DNA of 64,000 bases. Origin: Nocardiopsis_B sediminis (lineage in GTDB: Bacteria; Actinomycetota; Actinomycetes; Streptosporangiales; Streptosporangiaceae). The notes under the pieces are model-generated. The model was given only the letters and a program-made list of their open reading frames with translations, ran no database searches and had not been told where the DNA came from. How positions within the stretch are numbered: the stretch's first letter is position 1; each line of letters starts with the position of its first letter. Both the position numbers and the translations under genes were made by a program. Location of the stretch: assembly GCF_042650565.1 (NCBI RefSeq), contig NZ_JBHSBH010000004.1, positions 1 through 64,000 of the forward strand, written 5' to 3'. Below, one piece after another: positions 33,182 through 42,684 of this stretch.

Positions 33182-33852
33182 TCTTCGACGTCGTCGAGTG
33201 GTTCACCCGGCCCGAGCAGTGGACCGGCTCCGCCGGGATCCCCGCGAGGTTCGGCGAGCACGTGCTGTACTCCGTCCTCGGCCTGGGCCTGTCCGCCCTC
33301 ATCGCGATCCCCGTCGGCCTGCTCACGGGCCACACCGGGCGCGGCGGGTTCGCCGCCATCACCCTCGCCAATTTCGCCCGGGCGCTGCCCACCATCGGGG
33401 TGCTGACCCTGGTGGTGCTCGGCCTGGGCCTGGGGCTGGCCCCGGTGCTGGTGGCCCTGGTGGCGCTGGCGGTCCCGCCGATCCTGGTCAACACCTACGA
33501 AGGGGTGCGCGGCGTCGACCCGCAGCTGCGCGACGCGGCGCAGGGCATGGGCATGCGCGGCCCCGAAGTCCTGTTCCGGCTGGAGCTGCCCATCGCCCTG
33601 CCCCTGATCCTGGTGGGCCTGCGCACCGCCGCCATCCAGGTGGTCGCCACCGCCACCATCGCCGCCTACGTCGGTATCGGCGGCCTGGGCCGCTACATCG
33701 TCGACGGCCAGTCGCGCCGGGAGATCGAGATGATCCTCGGCGGGTCCCTGCTCGTCGTGGTGCTGGCTCTGGTCGTCACCGGTCTGTTCGCGCTGCTGCG
33801 CCGCGTGGTCGTGGCCAAGGGCCTGCGCGCCCGGCCCGCCGCCACCCCCTGA
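33178..33852 (+). CDS. opuCD: Osmolyte ABC transporter permease (second)
   Basis: 224 residues from ATG 33178, which overlaps the TGA of the first permease (ATGA). About six membrane helices with LPTIGVLTLVVLGLGLGLAPVL, EAA loop LRDAAQGMGMRGPEVLFRLELPIALPLILVGLR and AAYVGIGGLGRYIVDG. It forms the membrane channel with the other permease. Confidence 0.92.
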   Translation: MIFDVVEWFTRPEQWTGSAGIPARFGEHVLYSVLGLGLSALIAIPVGLLTGHTGRGGFAAITLANFARALPTIGVLTLVVLGLGLGLAPVLVALVALAVPPILVNTYEGVRGVDPQLRDAAQGMGMRGPEVLFRLELPIALPLILVGLRTAAIQVVATATIAAYVGIGGLGRYIVDGQSRREIEMILGGSLLVVVLALVVTGLFALLRRVVVAKGLRARPAATP

Positions 33853-33924
33853 ACCCCGGCGACGCCGCGGCCGGCCCGCGGATGTCCGCCGCAACCTTCG
33901 ACCGAACGACAGAAGAGGTACGTC

Positions 33925-34830
33925 ATGCGCATAGCGACGCGGTTGGCGATCGCCGGAGTGCCCCTCATGCTGGCGGCCACCGCCTGCGCCGGCGACGATC
34001 CCTACGAGAGCGGCGGTGGCGGGGGCGGCGCCGACGGCGCGGTCGTCGTCGGCTCGGCCAACTTCCCCGAGAGCATCCTGCTGGCCGAGATCTACGCCCA
34101 GGCCCTGGAGGCCGAGGGCGTGACCGTGGAGAAGCAGCTCGACATCGGCAGCCGCGAGGTCTACTACGACCAGGTGGAGTCGGGCAACCTGTCGGTGTTC
34201 CCCGAGTACAACGGCGGCATCCTGTTCTACCTCGACCCCGACGCCGTAGCGGGCGACACCGAGGCCACCAACGCCGCGATCGAGGAGGCCCTGCCCGAGG
34301 GGCTGGAGATCCTCGACTCCGCCGCCGCCGAGAGCAAGGACTCGGTGACGGTTACCCGCGAGACCGCCGAGGCGGAGGGGCTGGAGACCATCGCCGACCT
34401 GGCCGAGGCGGCCCCGGACATGACGCTGGGCGCCCCCGCCGAGTTCGAGACCCGGCCCCAGGGCGTTCCCGGGCTGGCCGAGACCTACGGGGTGGAGTTC
34501 GGGGAGTTCACGCCCCTTGAGGGCAACCTGCTCGTCCAGGCGCTCGCCGACGGCGACGTGCAGGCCGCCAACCTGTTCACCACCAACGCGGCCTTCACCT
34601 CGGGCGACTACGTCGCGCTGGAGGACCCGGAGAACGTGTTCGGCTCGCAGAACGTGACCCCCCTGATCCACGGAGAATCGGTCGACGAGACCGCGCGGGC
34701 GGCGCTCAACGCGGTGTCGGCGGAGCTCACCACCGAGCAGCTGACCGAGCTGGACCAGCGGGTGGAGGTGGACCACGAGGAGGCCGACGACGTGGCCGCC
34801 GACTGGTTGCAGCAGGCCGGCCTGGCCTGA
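33925..34830 (+). CDS. opuCC: Osmolyte-binding lipoprotein (OpuAC/ProX type)
   Basis: 301 residues with a lipoprotein signal peptide (MRIATRLAIAGVPLMLAATAC, predicted lipidated Cys ~21) followed by a Gly-rich linker. The mature part begins VVVGSANFPESILLAEIYAQALE, typical of type 2 betaine/choline-binding proteins, with VFPEYNGGILFYL (ligand-cage aromatic residues), NLFTTNAAF and a final NAVSAELTTEQLTEL helix. It captures the solute outside the membrane. It starts 72 bases after the permeases and ends the operon at a very strong hairpin. Confidence 0.92.
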   Translation: MRIATRLAIAGVPLMLAATACAGDDPYESGGGGGGADGAVVVGSANFPESILLAEIYAQALEAEGVTVEKQLDIGSREVYYDQVESGNLSVFPEYNGGILFYLDPDAVAGDTEATNAAIEEALPEGLEILDSAAAESKDSVTVTRETAEAEGLETIADLAEAAPDMTLGAPAEFETRPQGVPGLAETYGVEFGEFTPLEGNLLVQALADGDVQAANLFTTNAAFTSGDYVALEDPENVFGSQNVTPLIHGESVDETARAALNAVSAELTTEQLTELDQRVEVDHEEADDVAADWLQQAGLA

Positions 34831-34842
34831 CCCGGAGCCGAC

Positions 34843-34885
34843 GTGCAGGGCCGGACCCCGGTGCAACGGGGGTCCGGCCCTGCAC
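34843..34885 (+). terminator. Long perfect hairpin terminator of the opuC operon
   Basis: GTGCAGGGCCGGACCCC (34843-34859) pairs base-for-base with GGGGTCCGGCCCTGCAC (34869-34885), a 17-bp perfect stem with a nine-base loop, 12 bases after the last stop codon. Confidence 0.85.
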
Positions 34886-34986
34886 GCCCCGGGCCGCGGG
34901 GTGCCCGGTGGGGACGCTTAACGGTTCCCTATCGTTGGGGCCTGCAAGCCGTTGTGAAGTGGGGCCGGAGGGCCCTCAGCGAGCCG

Positions 34987-35052
34987 TCACAGGATCATGG
35001 CGAGGACGAGTCCGACCGCCAGGATCCCGAGCACCGTATAGAAGCCGTCCAT
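34987..35052 (-). CDS. Candidate 21-residue single-helix membrane peptide
   Basis: Minus-strand ATG 35052 to TGA 34987 encodes 21 residues, MDGFYTVLGILAVGLVLAMIL, which would be almost entirely one membrane helix. A weak AGGA lies six bases upstream. It sits alone in a ~270-base gap between the opuC terminator and the flavin reductase gene. Length and make-up recall small membrane proteins such as KdpF, but no partner genes are near. It may be chance; conservation in relatives would decide. Confidence 0.3.
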   Translation of the reverse strand: MDGFYTVLGILAVGLVLAMIL

Positions 35053-35159
35053 GGGTCCTATTGGACTGCCGACCGCCCCGCGGCGGCACTAGCGCCGGGG
35101 TCAAGGTTGGGGTCACAACCGGACGGGCAAGTCTTACCGCTCTAGAGAAGATCCACTCG

Positions 35160-35681
35160 TCATTGGGGGGAAGCGGGTCCCTGCTGCTGCGCGAGGGAGC
35201 GGTACCGTCCCGCGTACCGGACCAGCGGAGACGCGCCGGGCTCCGGAGCGCCGGTCCCGGGCAGCGATTCCACCGATGCCAGGTAGACCACGTGGTCGCC
35301 GGCCGCCACCCGGGTCGCGACCCGGCATTCCAGGGCGGCGAGGGCGGTGTCCAGGATCAGGGCGCCCGTGTGTTCTCCCCGGTGGTGCGCCTCGCCGGCC
35401 AGCAGGAGCCGCGCGCTGGGGCGGCCCTCGGCGGCGAACCGGCCGGCCAGGGCCCGGTGGCCCGACCCCAGGACGTTGACCGCGAACCCCCCGGCGAGGT
35501 CGATCGCCTCGGCCAGGTAGCTCGACGCCAGCACGCCCAGCATCACCGTGGGCGGCTCGGCCGACACCGAGGTGAAGGCGGTCGCCGTGCTCCCGATGTC
35601 GTCGCGGCCCTCGCGCACCGTCACCACGGTCACCCCGGTCGCGAACCGCGACATCGCCTCGGTGAACTCCCCGGGGCTCAC
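35160..35681 (-). CDS. Flavin reductase-like FMN-binding protein
   Basis: 173 residues from GTG 35681, which overlaps the TGA of sppA (GTGA). FTEAMSRFATGVTVVTV, STATAFTSVSAEPPTVMLGVL, FAVNVLGSGHRALAGRFA and HVVYLASVESL are typical of the split-barrel HpaC/flavin-reductase family. These proteins make reduced FMN/FAD for monooxygenases. The coupling to sppA is probably only translational, and no monooxygenase partner is adjacent. Confidence 0.9.
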   Translation of the reverse strand: MSPGEFTEAMSRFATGVTVVTVREGRDDIGSTATAFTSVSAEPPTVMLGVLASSYLAEAIDLAGGFAVNVLGSGHRALAGRFAAEGRPSARLLLAGEAHHRGEHTGALILDTALAALECRVATRVAAGDHVVYLASVESLPGTGAPEPGASPLVRYAGRYRSLAQQQGPASPQ

Positions 35682-37393
35682 CCGATCTCCCAGCTGCCGG
35701 GCATGGCCAGCGGCCCCGCCGCCGGCAGGCCCAGGCGCGCCGAGATCTCCGCGAGCGACCCCCATGCGTCCAGCCGCCCCTGCGGCGCCGCCGCGCGGTC
35801 CTCGCTGGACTCCGCCGGGATCAGCCGCTCCAGCGGGCCCGTGCTGGGGTAGGGGCGCAGCCCGGCGCCGGGCAGCCCGGCCTTCTCGCGGGCCAGGCGC
35901 ACCGCGGTCTCCAGCCCGCCCAGCTCGTCGACCAGCCCGCGCTCGCGGGCGTCGCGGCCCGTCCACACCCGGCCCCGCGCGACCTCGTGGACGGCCTCGG
36001 GCGTCATGCCGCGCGCCTCGGCGACCTTGCCCGTGAAGTCGCGGTAGATGCTGTCGAGCATCGCGTTGATCCGCTCCCACTCGGACTCGGAGAAGCCGCG
36101 GTCGGTGCCGAACATCCCGGCGTGGGCGGCGCCGTCGACGGAGTCGCTGGAGACCCCCAGCCGGTCCATGAGCCCGGTCAGCACGGGCTTGGCGGCGTAG
36201 ACGCCGATGGAGCCGGTGAGGGTGCCCGGCTGGGCCACGATGAGGTCGCCGCCCAGCGCGATGTAGTAGCCGCCGGAGCCGGCGAAGTCGCCCATGGAGA
36301 CGATCACGGGGGTCCCGGCGTCGCGGGTCAGGGCGACCTCGCGGCGGATGATGTCGGAGGCCACCGCGGAGCCCCCGCGGCTGTCGACCCGGAACACCAC
36401 GGCCTTGACGTCGTCGTCCTCGCGGGCGGCGCGGAAGGCCGCCGTCACGGTGTCGGAGCCCATGGTGGCACCGCCGCCCAGCGGGGAGCGGCGGCTGCGG
36501 CCGGTGGCGATGGTGCCGATCCCCGAGATGAGGGCGATGTGGCCGCGGCTGCGTACGGAGACCCGGGAGGCCACCGCGTGGCGGTGGTGGTAGCGCGTGA
36601 CGTATCGCAGGCGCGCCCCCGCTCCGGCGCGGGAGCCGTCGCCGAACCGGCCGAGCAGGTCGGCGTAGACCTCGTCGCGGTAGGCGAGGCGGTCGACCAG
36701 GCCCGCTTCGAGGGCCTCCTCGGCCAGCAGCGGGCCGCGGTCGGTGAGCTCGCGCACGCGCTCGGGCGCCAGCCCGCGGCCCTCGGCGATGCCCTCGACC
36801 ACCTGCTCGCCCAGCGACTCCACGATGCGCCCGGCGGCCTCGCGGTGGGCGTCGGTGTAGCCGGTCTCGGTGAAGACGTTCACGGCGTTCTTGTACTCGT
36901 GGCGGGCACCGGCCTGGTACTCCACGCCGAGCTTGTCGATGGCCGAGCGGAAGAACGTGGTGTGCATGCCCAGCCCGGTCAGCCCCACCAGCCCGGTGGG
37001 CAGCAGCGCGATCTCCTCGAACGCGGTCGCGAGGTAGTAGGGGACCGTTCCGGGCCCGAAGTCGCCGAACGACTCGCTCCAGGCCACGGTGGGCTTCCCG
37101 GCGGCGCGGAACGCCACCACCGCCGCGCGCAGCTCCTGCACGCGGGCGAAGCCCAGGGGCCGGCCGTCGATCCGCGCGGCCAGCGCCACCACGCGCGGGT
37201 CGTGCGCGCCGCGGCGGATGCCCTCGATGAGATCGGACAGCCGCTGGTGGCGGCGGGCCAGGATCTGGCCGAGGGGGTCGGCCGGCGCCTCGTCCGAGAG
37301 CCCTTCGGTGAGGTCGATCTCCAGGACCAGTGGCGCGCTGCGCCGCCGGCGGGCCTTGGACACGGGATCGAGCAGCTTCGCGACATCCACCAT
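35678..37393 (-). CDS. sppA: Signal peptide peptidase SppA-type protease (long form, S49)
   Basis: 571 residues, with tandem S49 domains. The N-terminal domain supplies the catalytic Lys in HEYKNAVNVFTETGYT (~residue 190). The C-terminal domain supplies the Ser nucleophile in SMGDFAGSGGYYIAL (~residue 365), followed by GTLTGSIGVYAAKP. This is the E. coli-like long SppA layout. No N-terminal signal or membrane helix is obvious, so it may be cytoplasmic or peripherally attached, unlike E. coli SppA. It degrades cleaved signal peptides or membrane-protein fragments. The ATG is at 37393, with the lipoprotein gene divergent. Confidence 0.93.
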   Translation of the reverse strand: MVDVAKLLDPVSKARRRRSAPLVLEIDLTEGLSDEAPADPLGQILARRHQRLSDLIEGIRRGAHDPRVVALAARIDGRPLGFARVQELRAAVVAFRAAGKPTVAWSESFGDFGPGTVPYYLATAFEEIALLPTGLVGLTGLGMHTTFFRSAIDKLGVEYQAGARHEYKNAVNVFTETGYTDAHREAAGRIVESLGEQVVEGIAEGRGLAPERVRELTDRGPLLAEEALEAGLVDRLAYRDEVYADLLGRFGDGSRAGAGARLRYVTRYHHRHAVASRVSVRSRGHIALISGIGTIATGRSRRSPLGGGATMGSDTVTAAFRAAREDDDVKAVVFRVDSRGGSAVASDIIRREVALTRDAGTPVIVSMGDFAGSGGYYIALGGDLIVAQPGTLTGSIGVYAAKPVLTGLMDRLGVSSDSVDGAAHAGMFGTDRGFSESEWERINAMLDSIYRDFTGKVAEARGMTPEAVHEVARGRVWTGRDARERGLVDELGGLETAVRLAREKAGLPGAGLRPYPSTGPLERLIPAESSEDRAAAPQGRLDAWGSLAEISARLGLPAAGPLAMPGSWEIG

Positions 37394-37495
37394 GCCTCTC
37401 AGGCTAGTGGCTGCCGCGCGACGGGGGCGTGGCGCGCGCAGGCGGATTCGCCCGCTATCGTCGGTGACGTCACGCAGGACTCAGAAGGGAATCTG

Positions 37496-38191
37496 ATGCC
37501 CGGGACGTCCGGTCGAGTGTGGTTCAACCGGGGCCGGATCGGCCTCACCACGGCGGCGGCCGCAGCGGTGGCGCTGGTCGCGGCCGGGTGCGGCGGCGGC
37601 TCCGAGGGAGCCGGGGGCGGCGACACCCCCACGCTCGAAGCGATGTACAGCGAAGTCGTGCCCGCGGCGCAGGCGCCCGCTCCCGAGGGGTTCTCCGAGG
37701 TCGAGGTCGAGGGCGTCAAGATCAACGCGCCCGAGGACTGGAACATCGACAACACCGACGGCTATGTCTGCATGCGCCCGCCGGACCAGGGCAACGACTG
37801 CGAGTACGGGTCCATCCAGGTCCTGCCGCATGCGGCCGAGCGGCACGACAACCGGTGGCCCAAGCGGGGCAACGCCTTCAACGACGCCGAGGCCGGCTGG
37901 GCTTCGGCCCCCGGGGAGTGCCGCAGCGCGGCCACGGCCGAGGGCGGCACCGCGGTCACCGGCGCCGAGATCACCTCCCCGCCCAACGACCTCACCGAGC
38001 ACGCCGACGGCCTGAAGTCCCACCACCGCGTGTGGGAGGTCACGTGCGAGAACGGTGACACCTTCGAGGTGCGGCTGTGGTTCCTGCCCGAAAGTGACGT
38101 CGCCGTCTACGTGTGGTCGGCCGATACCCGCTACTCGGCGCTCTACGACGAGGTCGCCGCGTCCATGGACATCTCCGACTACAAGAAGTAG
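37496..38191 (+). CDS. Secreted lipoprotein of unknown function
   Basis: 231 residues from ATG 37496, with AAGGGA six bases upstream. N-terminal Arg residues, a hydrophobic stretch and lipobox LVAAGC (Cys ~33) mark a lipoprotein. The mature part begins with a Gly-rich linker, then SEVEVEGVKINAPEDWNIDNTDGYVCM, which reads like a beta-rich domain; further cysteines (NDCEYG, GECRSA, VTCENGD) may form disulfides. No known family was recognised. It is divergent from sppA with a ~100-base intergenic region. Confidence 0.85.
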   Translation: MPGTSGRVWFNRGRIGLTTAAAAAVALVAAGCGGGSEGAGGGDTPTLEAMYSEVVPAAQAPAPEGFSEVEVEGVKINAPEDWNIDNTDGYVCMRPPDQGNDCEYGSIQVLPHAAERHDNRWPKRGNAFNDAEAGWASAPGECRSAATAEGGTAVTGAEITSPPNDLTEHADGLKSHHRVWEVTCENGDTFEVRLWFLPESDVAVYVWSADTRYSALYDEVAASMDISDYKK

Positions 38192-38208
38192 CGGGGGCCG
38201 CGGCCGGG

Positions 38209-38553
38209 TCATGTGCCGGTGGAGTGGCGCGATCTGCGGCACTTGCGGCAGGACGTGCTCTGGATGGGGTTCTCCGTGCCGCAGCAGGTGCAGTACCAGT
38301 TGTCGGTTCGGCGCCTGCCCAGCAGGACGTCGTCGAGCAGGACCCAGTCGACCCGGGTCTCGAACCGGGAGTTGAAGCGCCGCGGCAGCGGCGCCCCGCA
38401 GCTCCAGCAGTCCTCCAGGAAGTTCCGGTCGGCGTTGACCGTCACCTGGCACTCGGGGCAGAACGCGAACCACAGCAGCGCGTGGCCGTCCCTCCCGGCG
38501 GGCACGGCCACGCGCACCCCGTACATGAACCTGCCTCGCTCTACGTTGTTCAT
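38209..38553 (-). CDS. Small protein with zinc ribbon and RanBP2-type zinc finger
   Basis: 114 residues from ATG 38553; ATG 38526 with a GAGG-like site is an alternative. The N-terminal half has CPEC and CWSC, forming a likely zinc ribbon around residues 32-53. The C-terminal half has W-Y-C-x2-C-x3-N-x6-C-x2-C, the exact spacing of RanBP2-type zinc fingers, which bind single-stranded RNA or ubiquitin in eukaryotes. It ends in Arg/Lys-rich residues, suggesting nucleic-acid contact. The gene lies tail to tail with the lipoprotein gene, 17 bases away. Confidence 0.8.
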   Translation of the reverse strand: MNNVERGRFMYGVRVAVPAGRDGHALLWFAFCPECQVTVNADRNFLEDCWSCGAPLPRRFNSRFETRVDWVLLDDVLLGRRRTDNWYCTCCGTENPIQSTSCRKCRRSRHSTGT

Positions 38554-38621
38554 GGTGACCGAGCGTAGAGGTGTGCAGGTCATGACGTACGGGGCTTTCA
38601 CCAAGGCGCCCGTAACGGGGG

Positions 38622-39764
38622 TTATGGGCGGGTCGTCCCACCGTCCGGAGCCGGCGCGGCGGCGCCCGGTGCCGCCGGCACCGCGCCGGCCGTGGCCGCC
38701 GCAGCCGGGACGACGGACCACCAGGTGACGCAGCGCAGCAGCCACTCCACCGGCCCCAACCGGAAGCGGCGCAGCCACAGCGTGCTCGCCACCCACTGGG
38801 CGGCCAGGATGGCGGCCGACAGTGCGAACAGAGCGCCCCACTGGTAGCTGTCCTCGAAGCCGAACCACCATCCGGCGGCCAGCATCAGCAGCGTGGCCGT
38901 GAGGTAGTTGGTCAGCGCCATGCGCCCCAGCGGCGCAAGGATGGCTTCCAGCGCGGCGCGCAGCGGGGTGCGCATCAGAAGGCACAGCCCGGTCGTGTAG
39001 ACCCCCGCCAGCAGCAGCCCGGCGACCGCGCCCGATTGGGCGATGCCTGCACTTCTCGCGGCGATATCGGCGTAGTGCCAGCAGAAGGCGGCGACCGCCG
39101 CTACTGCCAGGACCCCGGACACGGCCGCCACCTGCCCCGTGCGGTCGGCGAGGGTCTGCGGGACGCGGTAGCGGACGGCCGCCAAGCCCAGCAGGAACAT
39201 GCCGGGGATGAGCGTTACCCCGCCGGTGAACACCGTCAGCGACAGTGCCGTCGCCGCGGCGCCGCCGGCCAGGATCAGCCACCGCGGCAGGTAGGTGGCG
39301 GGCAGCAGCACTACGAGCCCGAAGAAGCCGTAGTACCCCAGTGCCTCGCCCGGATGCAGGACCTGGTGTCCCAGGCCCAGCAGGAGCAGTGCCGCGAGCC
39401 TGCGCGCCAGAACCAGTCGCGGGCGGGCGTGCCGGCCGGTGGCGGAGTCCAGGAGCAGGGCGAACCCGATGCCGAACAGGAACGCGAAGATCGGGAAGAA
39501 CCGCTCGTTGACGAGCAGCAGCAGGACGATCTCGGCGGTGTGGCGCACCCGGACCTCGTCCTCGGGCACCGGCACGTTGAAGCCCATGTGGGTGACCGGC
39601 TCGAAATTGGCGAGCAGGATCCCGCACAGCGCGAAGCCGCGGATCACATCGAGCACCGAGATGCGGGAGCCGCCGCGACCGCCCGCGGGCGTACCGCCGG
39701 CCTCGGTACCGGGGGCCGGTGGCGGTGCCGCCGGCACCGCCGGGCGTTTCCAGGTGTGCTCCAT
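38622..39764 (-). CDS. DUF418-family membrane protein
   Basis: 380 residues from ATG 39764 (GGAG seven bases upstream; ATG 39800 has none). After a Pro/Ala/Gly-rich N-terminus, the block RISVLDVIRGFALCGILLANF, the NERFFPIFAFLFGIGFALLL segment and about nine to ten helices follow. The C-terminal LGRMALTNYLTATLLMLAAGWWFGF and GPVEWLLRCVTWW are typical of DUF418, a family related to acyltransferase_3/YeiB proteins. The role is unknown, possibly transfer of acyl groups to a surface glycan. A 43-base gap separates it from the downstream end of treS on the same strand. Confidence 0.88.
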   Translation of the reverse strand: MEHTWKRPAVPAAPPPAPGTEAGGTPAGGRGGSRISVLDVIRGFALCGILLANFEPVTHMGFNVPVPEDEVRVRHTAEIVLLLLVNERFFPIFAFLFGIGFALLLDSATGRHARPRLVLARRLAALLLLGLGHQVLHPGEALGYYGFFGLVVLLPATYLPRWLILAGGAAATALSLTVFTGGVTLIPGMFLLGLAAVRYRVPQTLADRTGQVAAVSGVLAVAAVAAFCWHYADIAARSAGIAQSGAVAGLLLAGVYTTGLCLLMRTPLRAALEAILAPLGRMALTNYLTATLLMLAAGWWFGFEDSYQWGALFALSAAILAAQWVASTLWLRRFRLGPVEWLLRCVTWWSVVPAAAATAGAVPAAPGAAAPAPDGGTTRP

Positions 39765-39807
39765 GGGGGGCTCCGTACCTTGTCGGGGGGTGAGATGCAT
39801 CGCGACG

Positions 39808-41658
<1,851 letters not shown>

Positions 41659-41877
41659 GGCACCTCCCCTCGCGCCGCCGATGCCCGGTCACGGGTGTCG
41701 TAACGGGCATCCGGATACGACGCGGTCCGCTACCCGCCACCGGTGCGGATGTGACGTCCGCGGAGGCGGCCCTGCCGTGGCAGGGTGTGATCATCGTCAC
41801 GCGGATCATGGGCGGCCGGCCGGGACCAGGGGGTGCGCTTGACCCGCCGCCCGGCGCAACGGTCATAATGGGAGCAA

Positions 41878-41970
41878 CCGACAGGGGAGCGCTACGGCGC
41901 TGAGAGTGCGGTCGCCGACCGCAGACCCTCACACACCTGATCCGGATAATGCCGGCGAAGGAAGTCGTGG
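41878..41970 (+). promoter_or_regulatory. TPP riboswitch (THI element)
   Basis: The conserved THI-box blocks appear in order: AGGGGAGC, then GCTGAGAGTGC, an extra GC hairpin (GCGGTC-GCC-GACCGC), ACCCTCACACACCTGATC, CCGGATAATGCCGGCG and AAGGAA. Closing bases CGAC and GTCG can pair as P1. It lies ~100 bases upstream of the ykoEDC transporter genes, the expected target. When thiamine pyrophosphate binds, expression should fall. The exact ends are approximate by a few bases. Confidence 0.95.
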
Positions 41971-41990
41971 ACCCGCCACCGGCCCGTCCC

Positions 41991-42010
41991 GCGGCGTGCG
42001 CGCACGCCGC
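41991..42010 (+). promoter_or_regulatory. Palindromic hairpin downstream of the riboswitch
   Basis: A perfect 20-base palindrome (arms GCGGCGTGCG / CGCACGCCGC) lies between the TPP aptamer and the ykoE start. It could be part of the expression platform (a terminator or a stem competing with another fold), although no U-tract follows. Its coupling to the aptamer is not shown by the sequence. Confidence 0.45.
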
Positions 42011-42075
42011 CACCGGACACCGGTCGGCGCTCTTGGCCTGGGCCCTCCGTTCTTCATGACGCGAAGGGACTCCCG

Positions 42076-42684
42076 TTGAGTGACACCGCATCCGGGCCCG
42101 CCACCGGGCACACCGGACCCGCCCGCCCCCGCTACCGCACCGTGGACATCGTCGTCGCCGCGGTCCTCGGCGTCGCCTGCGGCGTGATCTTCTGGTTCTG
42201 GGGCATGCTCTGGGCCGCCACCGAACCCCTCTTCCTGTTCTTCCCGCCCGCGCAGGCCGTCCTGTACGGGGTGTGGCTGCTGCCGGGCGTGCTGGGCGGC
42301 CTGATCATCCGCCGGCCCGGGGCCGCCGTCCTCACCTCGACCGCCGCCGCCGTCGTCTCCATGCTGCTGGGCACCCAATGGGGCGTCGCCGTCGTCCTCG
42401 CGGGCTTCAGCCAGGGGCTGCTGCCCGAACTCGTCTTCGCGGCCGGCCGCTACCGCCGCTGGGGCATGGGCGCGGCCGTCCTCGCCGCCGCCGCGGCCGG
42501 GCTCTCCCCGGCCGTCTGGGACAACATCCGCTACTACCCCGAACTGCCACTGTCCTTCCAGGTGACCTACGGGGTCATCGTCGTCATCAGCGCCGCGCTC
42601 ATCGCCGGCGCCGGCGGGCGGCTGCTGACCACGGCGCTGGCCAAGGCCGGCGCGCTGACCCCCTTCCCCTCGGCCCAGGGGTGA
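42076..42684 (+). CDS. ykoE: ECF transporter substrate-binding S component YkoE (thiamine/HMP)
   Basis: 202 residues from TTG 42076, with GAAGGGA upstream. Five to six membrane helices: TVDIVVAAVLGVACGVIFWFWGMLW, LLPGVLGGLIIRRPGAA, and GFSQGLLPELVFAAGRYRRWG match the YkoE family, the substrate-specific subunit for thiamine or hydroxymethylpyrimidine. It lies just after a TPP riboswitch and overlaps the ATPase gene by GTGA. A seven-codon frame from ATG 42056 ends in a TGA that overlaps the TTG (TTGA), but it has no ribosome-binding site of its own. Confidence 0.92.
   Translation: MSDTASGPATGHTGPARPRYRTVDIVVAAVLGVACGVIFWFWGMLWAATEPLFLFFPPAQAVLYGVWLLPGVLGGLIIRRPGAAVLTSTAAAVVSMLLGTQWGVAVVLAGFSQGLLPELVFAAGRYRRWGMGAAVLAAAAAGLSPAVWDNIRYYPELPLSFQVTYGVIVVISAALIAGAGGRLLTTALAKAGALTPFPSAQG

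Noticed and set aside
42056..42079. Seven-codon leader frame as a separate gene
   Set aside because: No ribosome-binding site; mentioned only as a possible part of the riboswitch expression platform.
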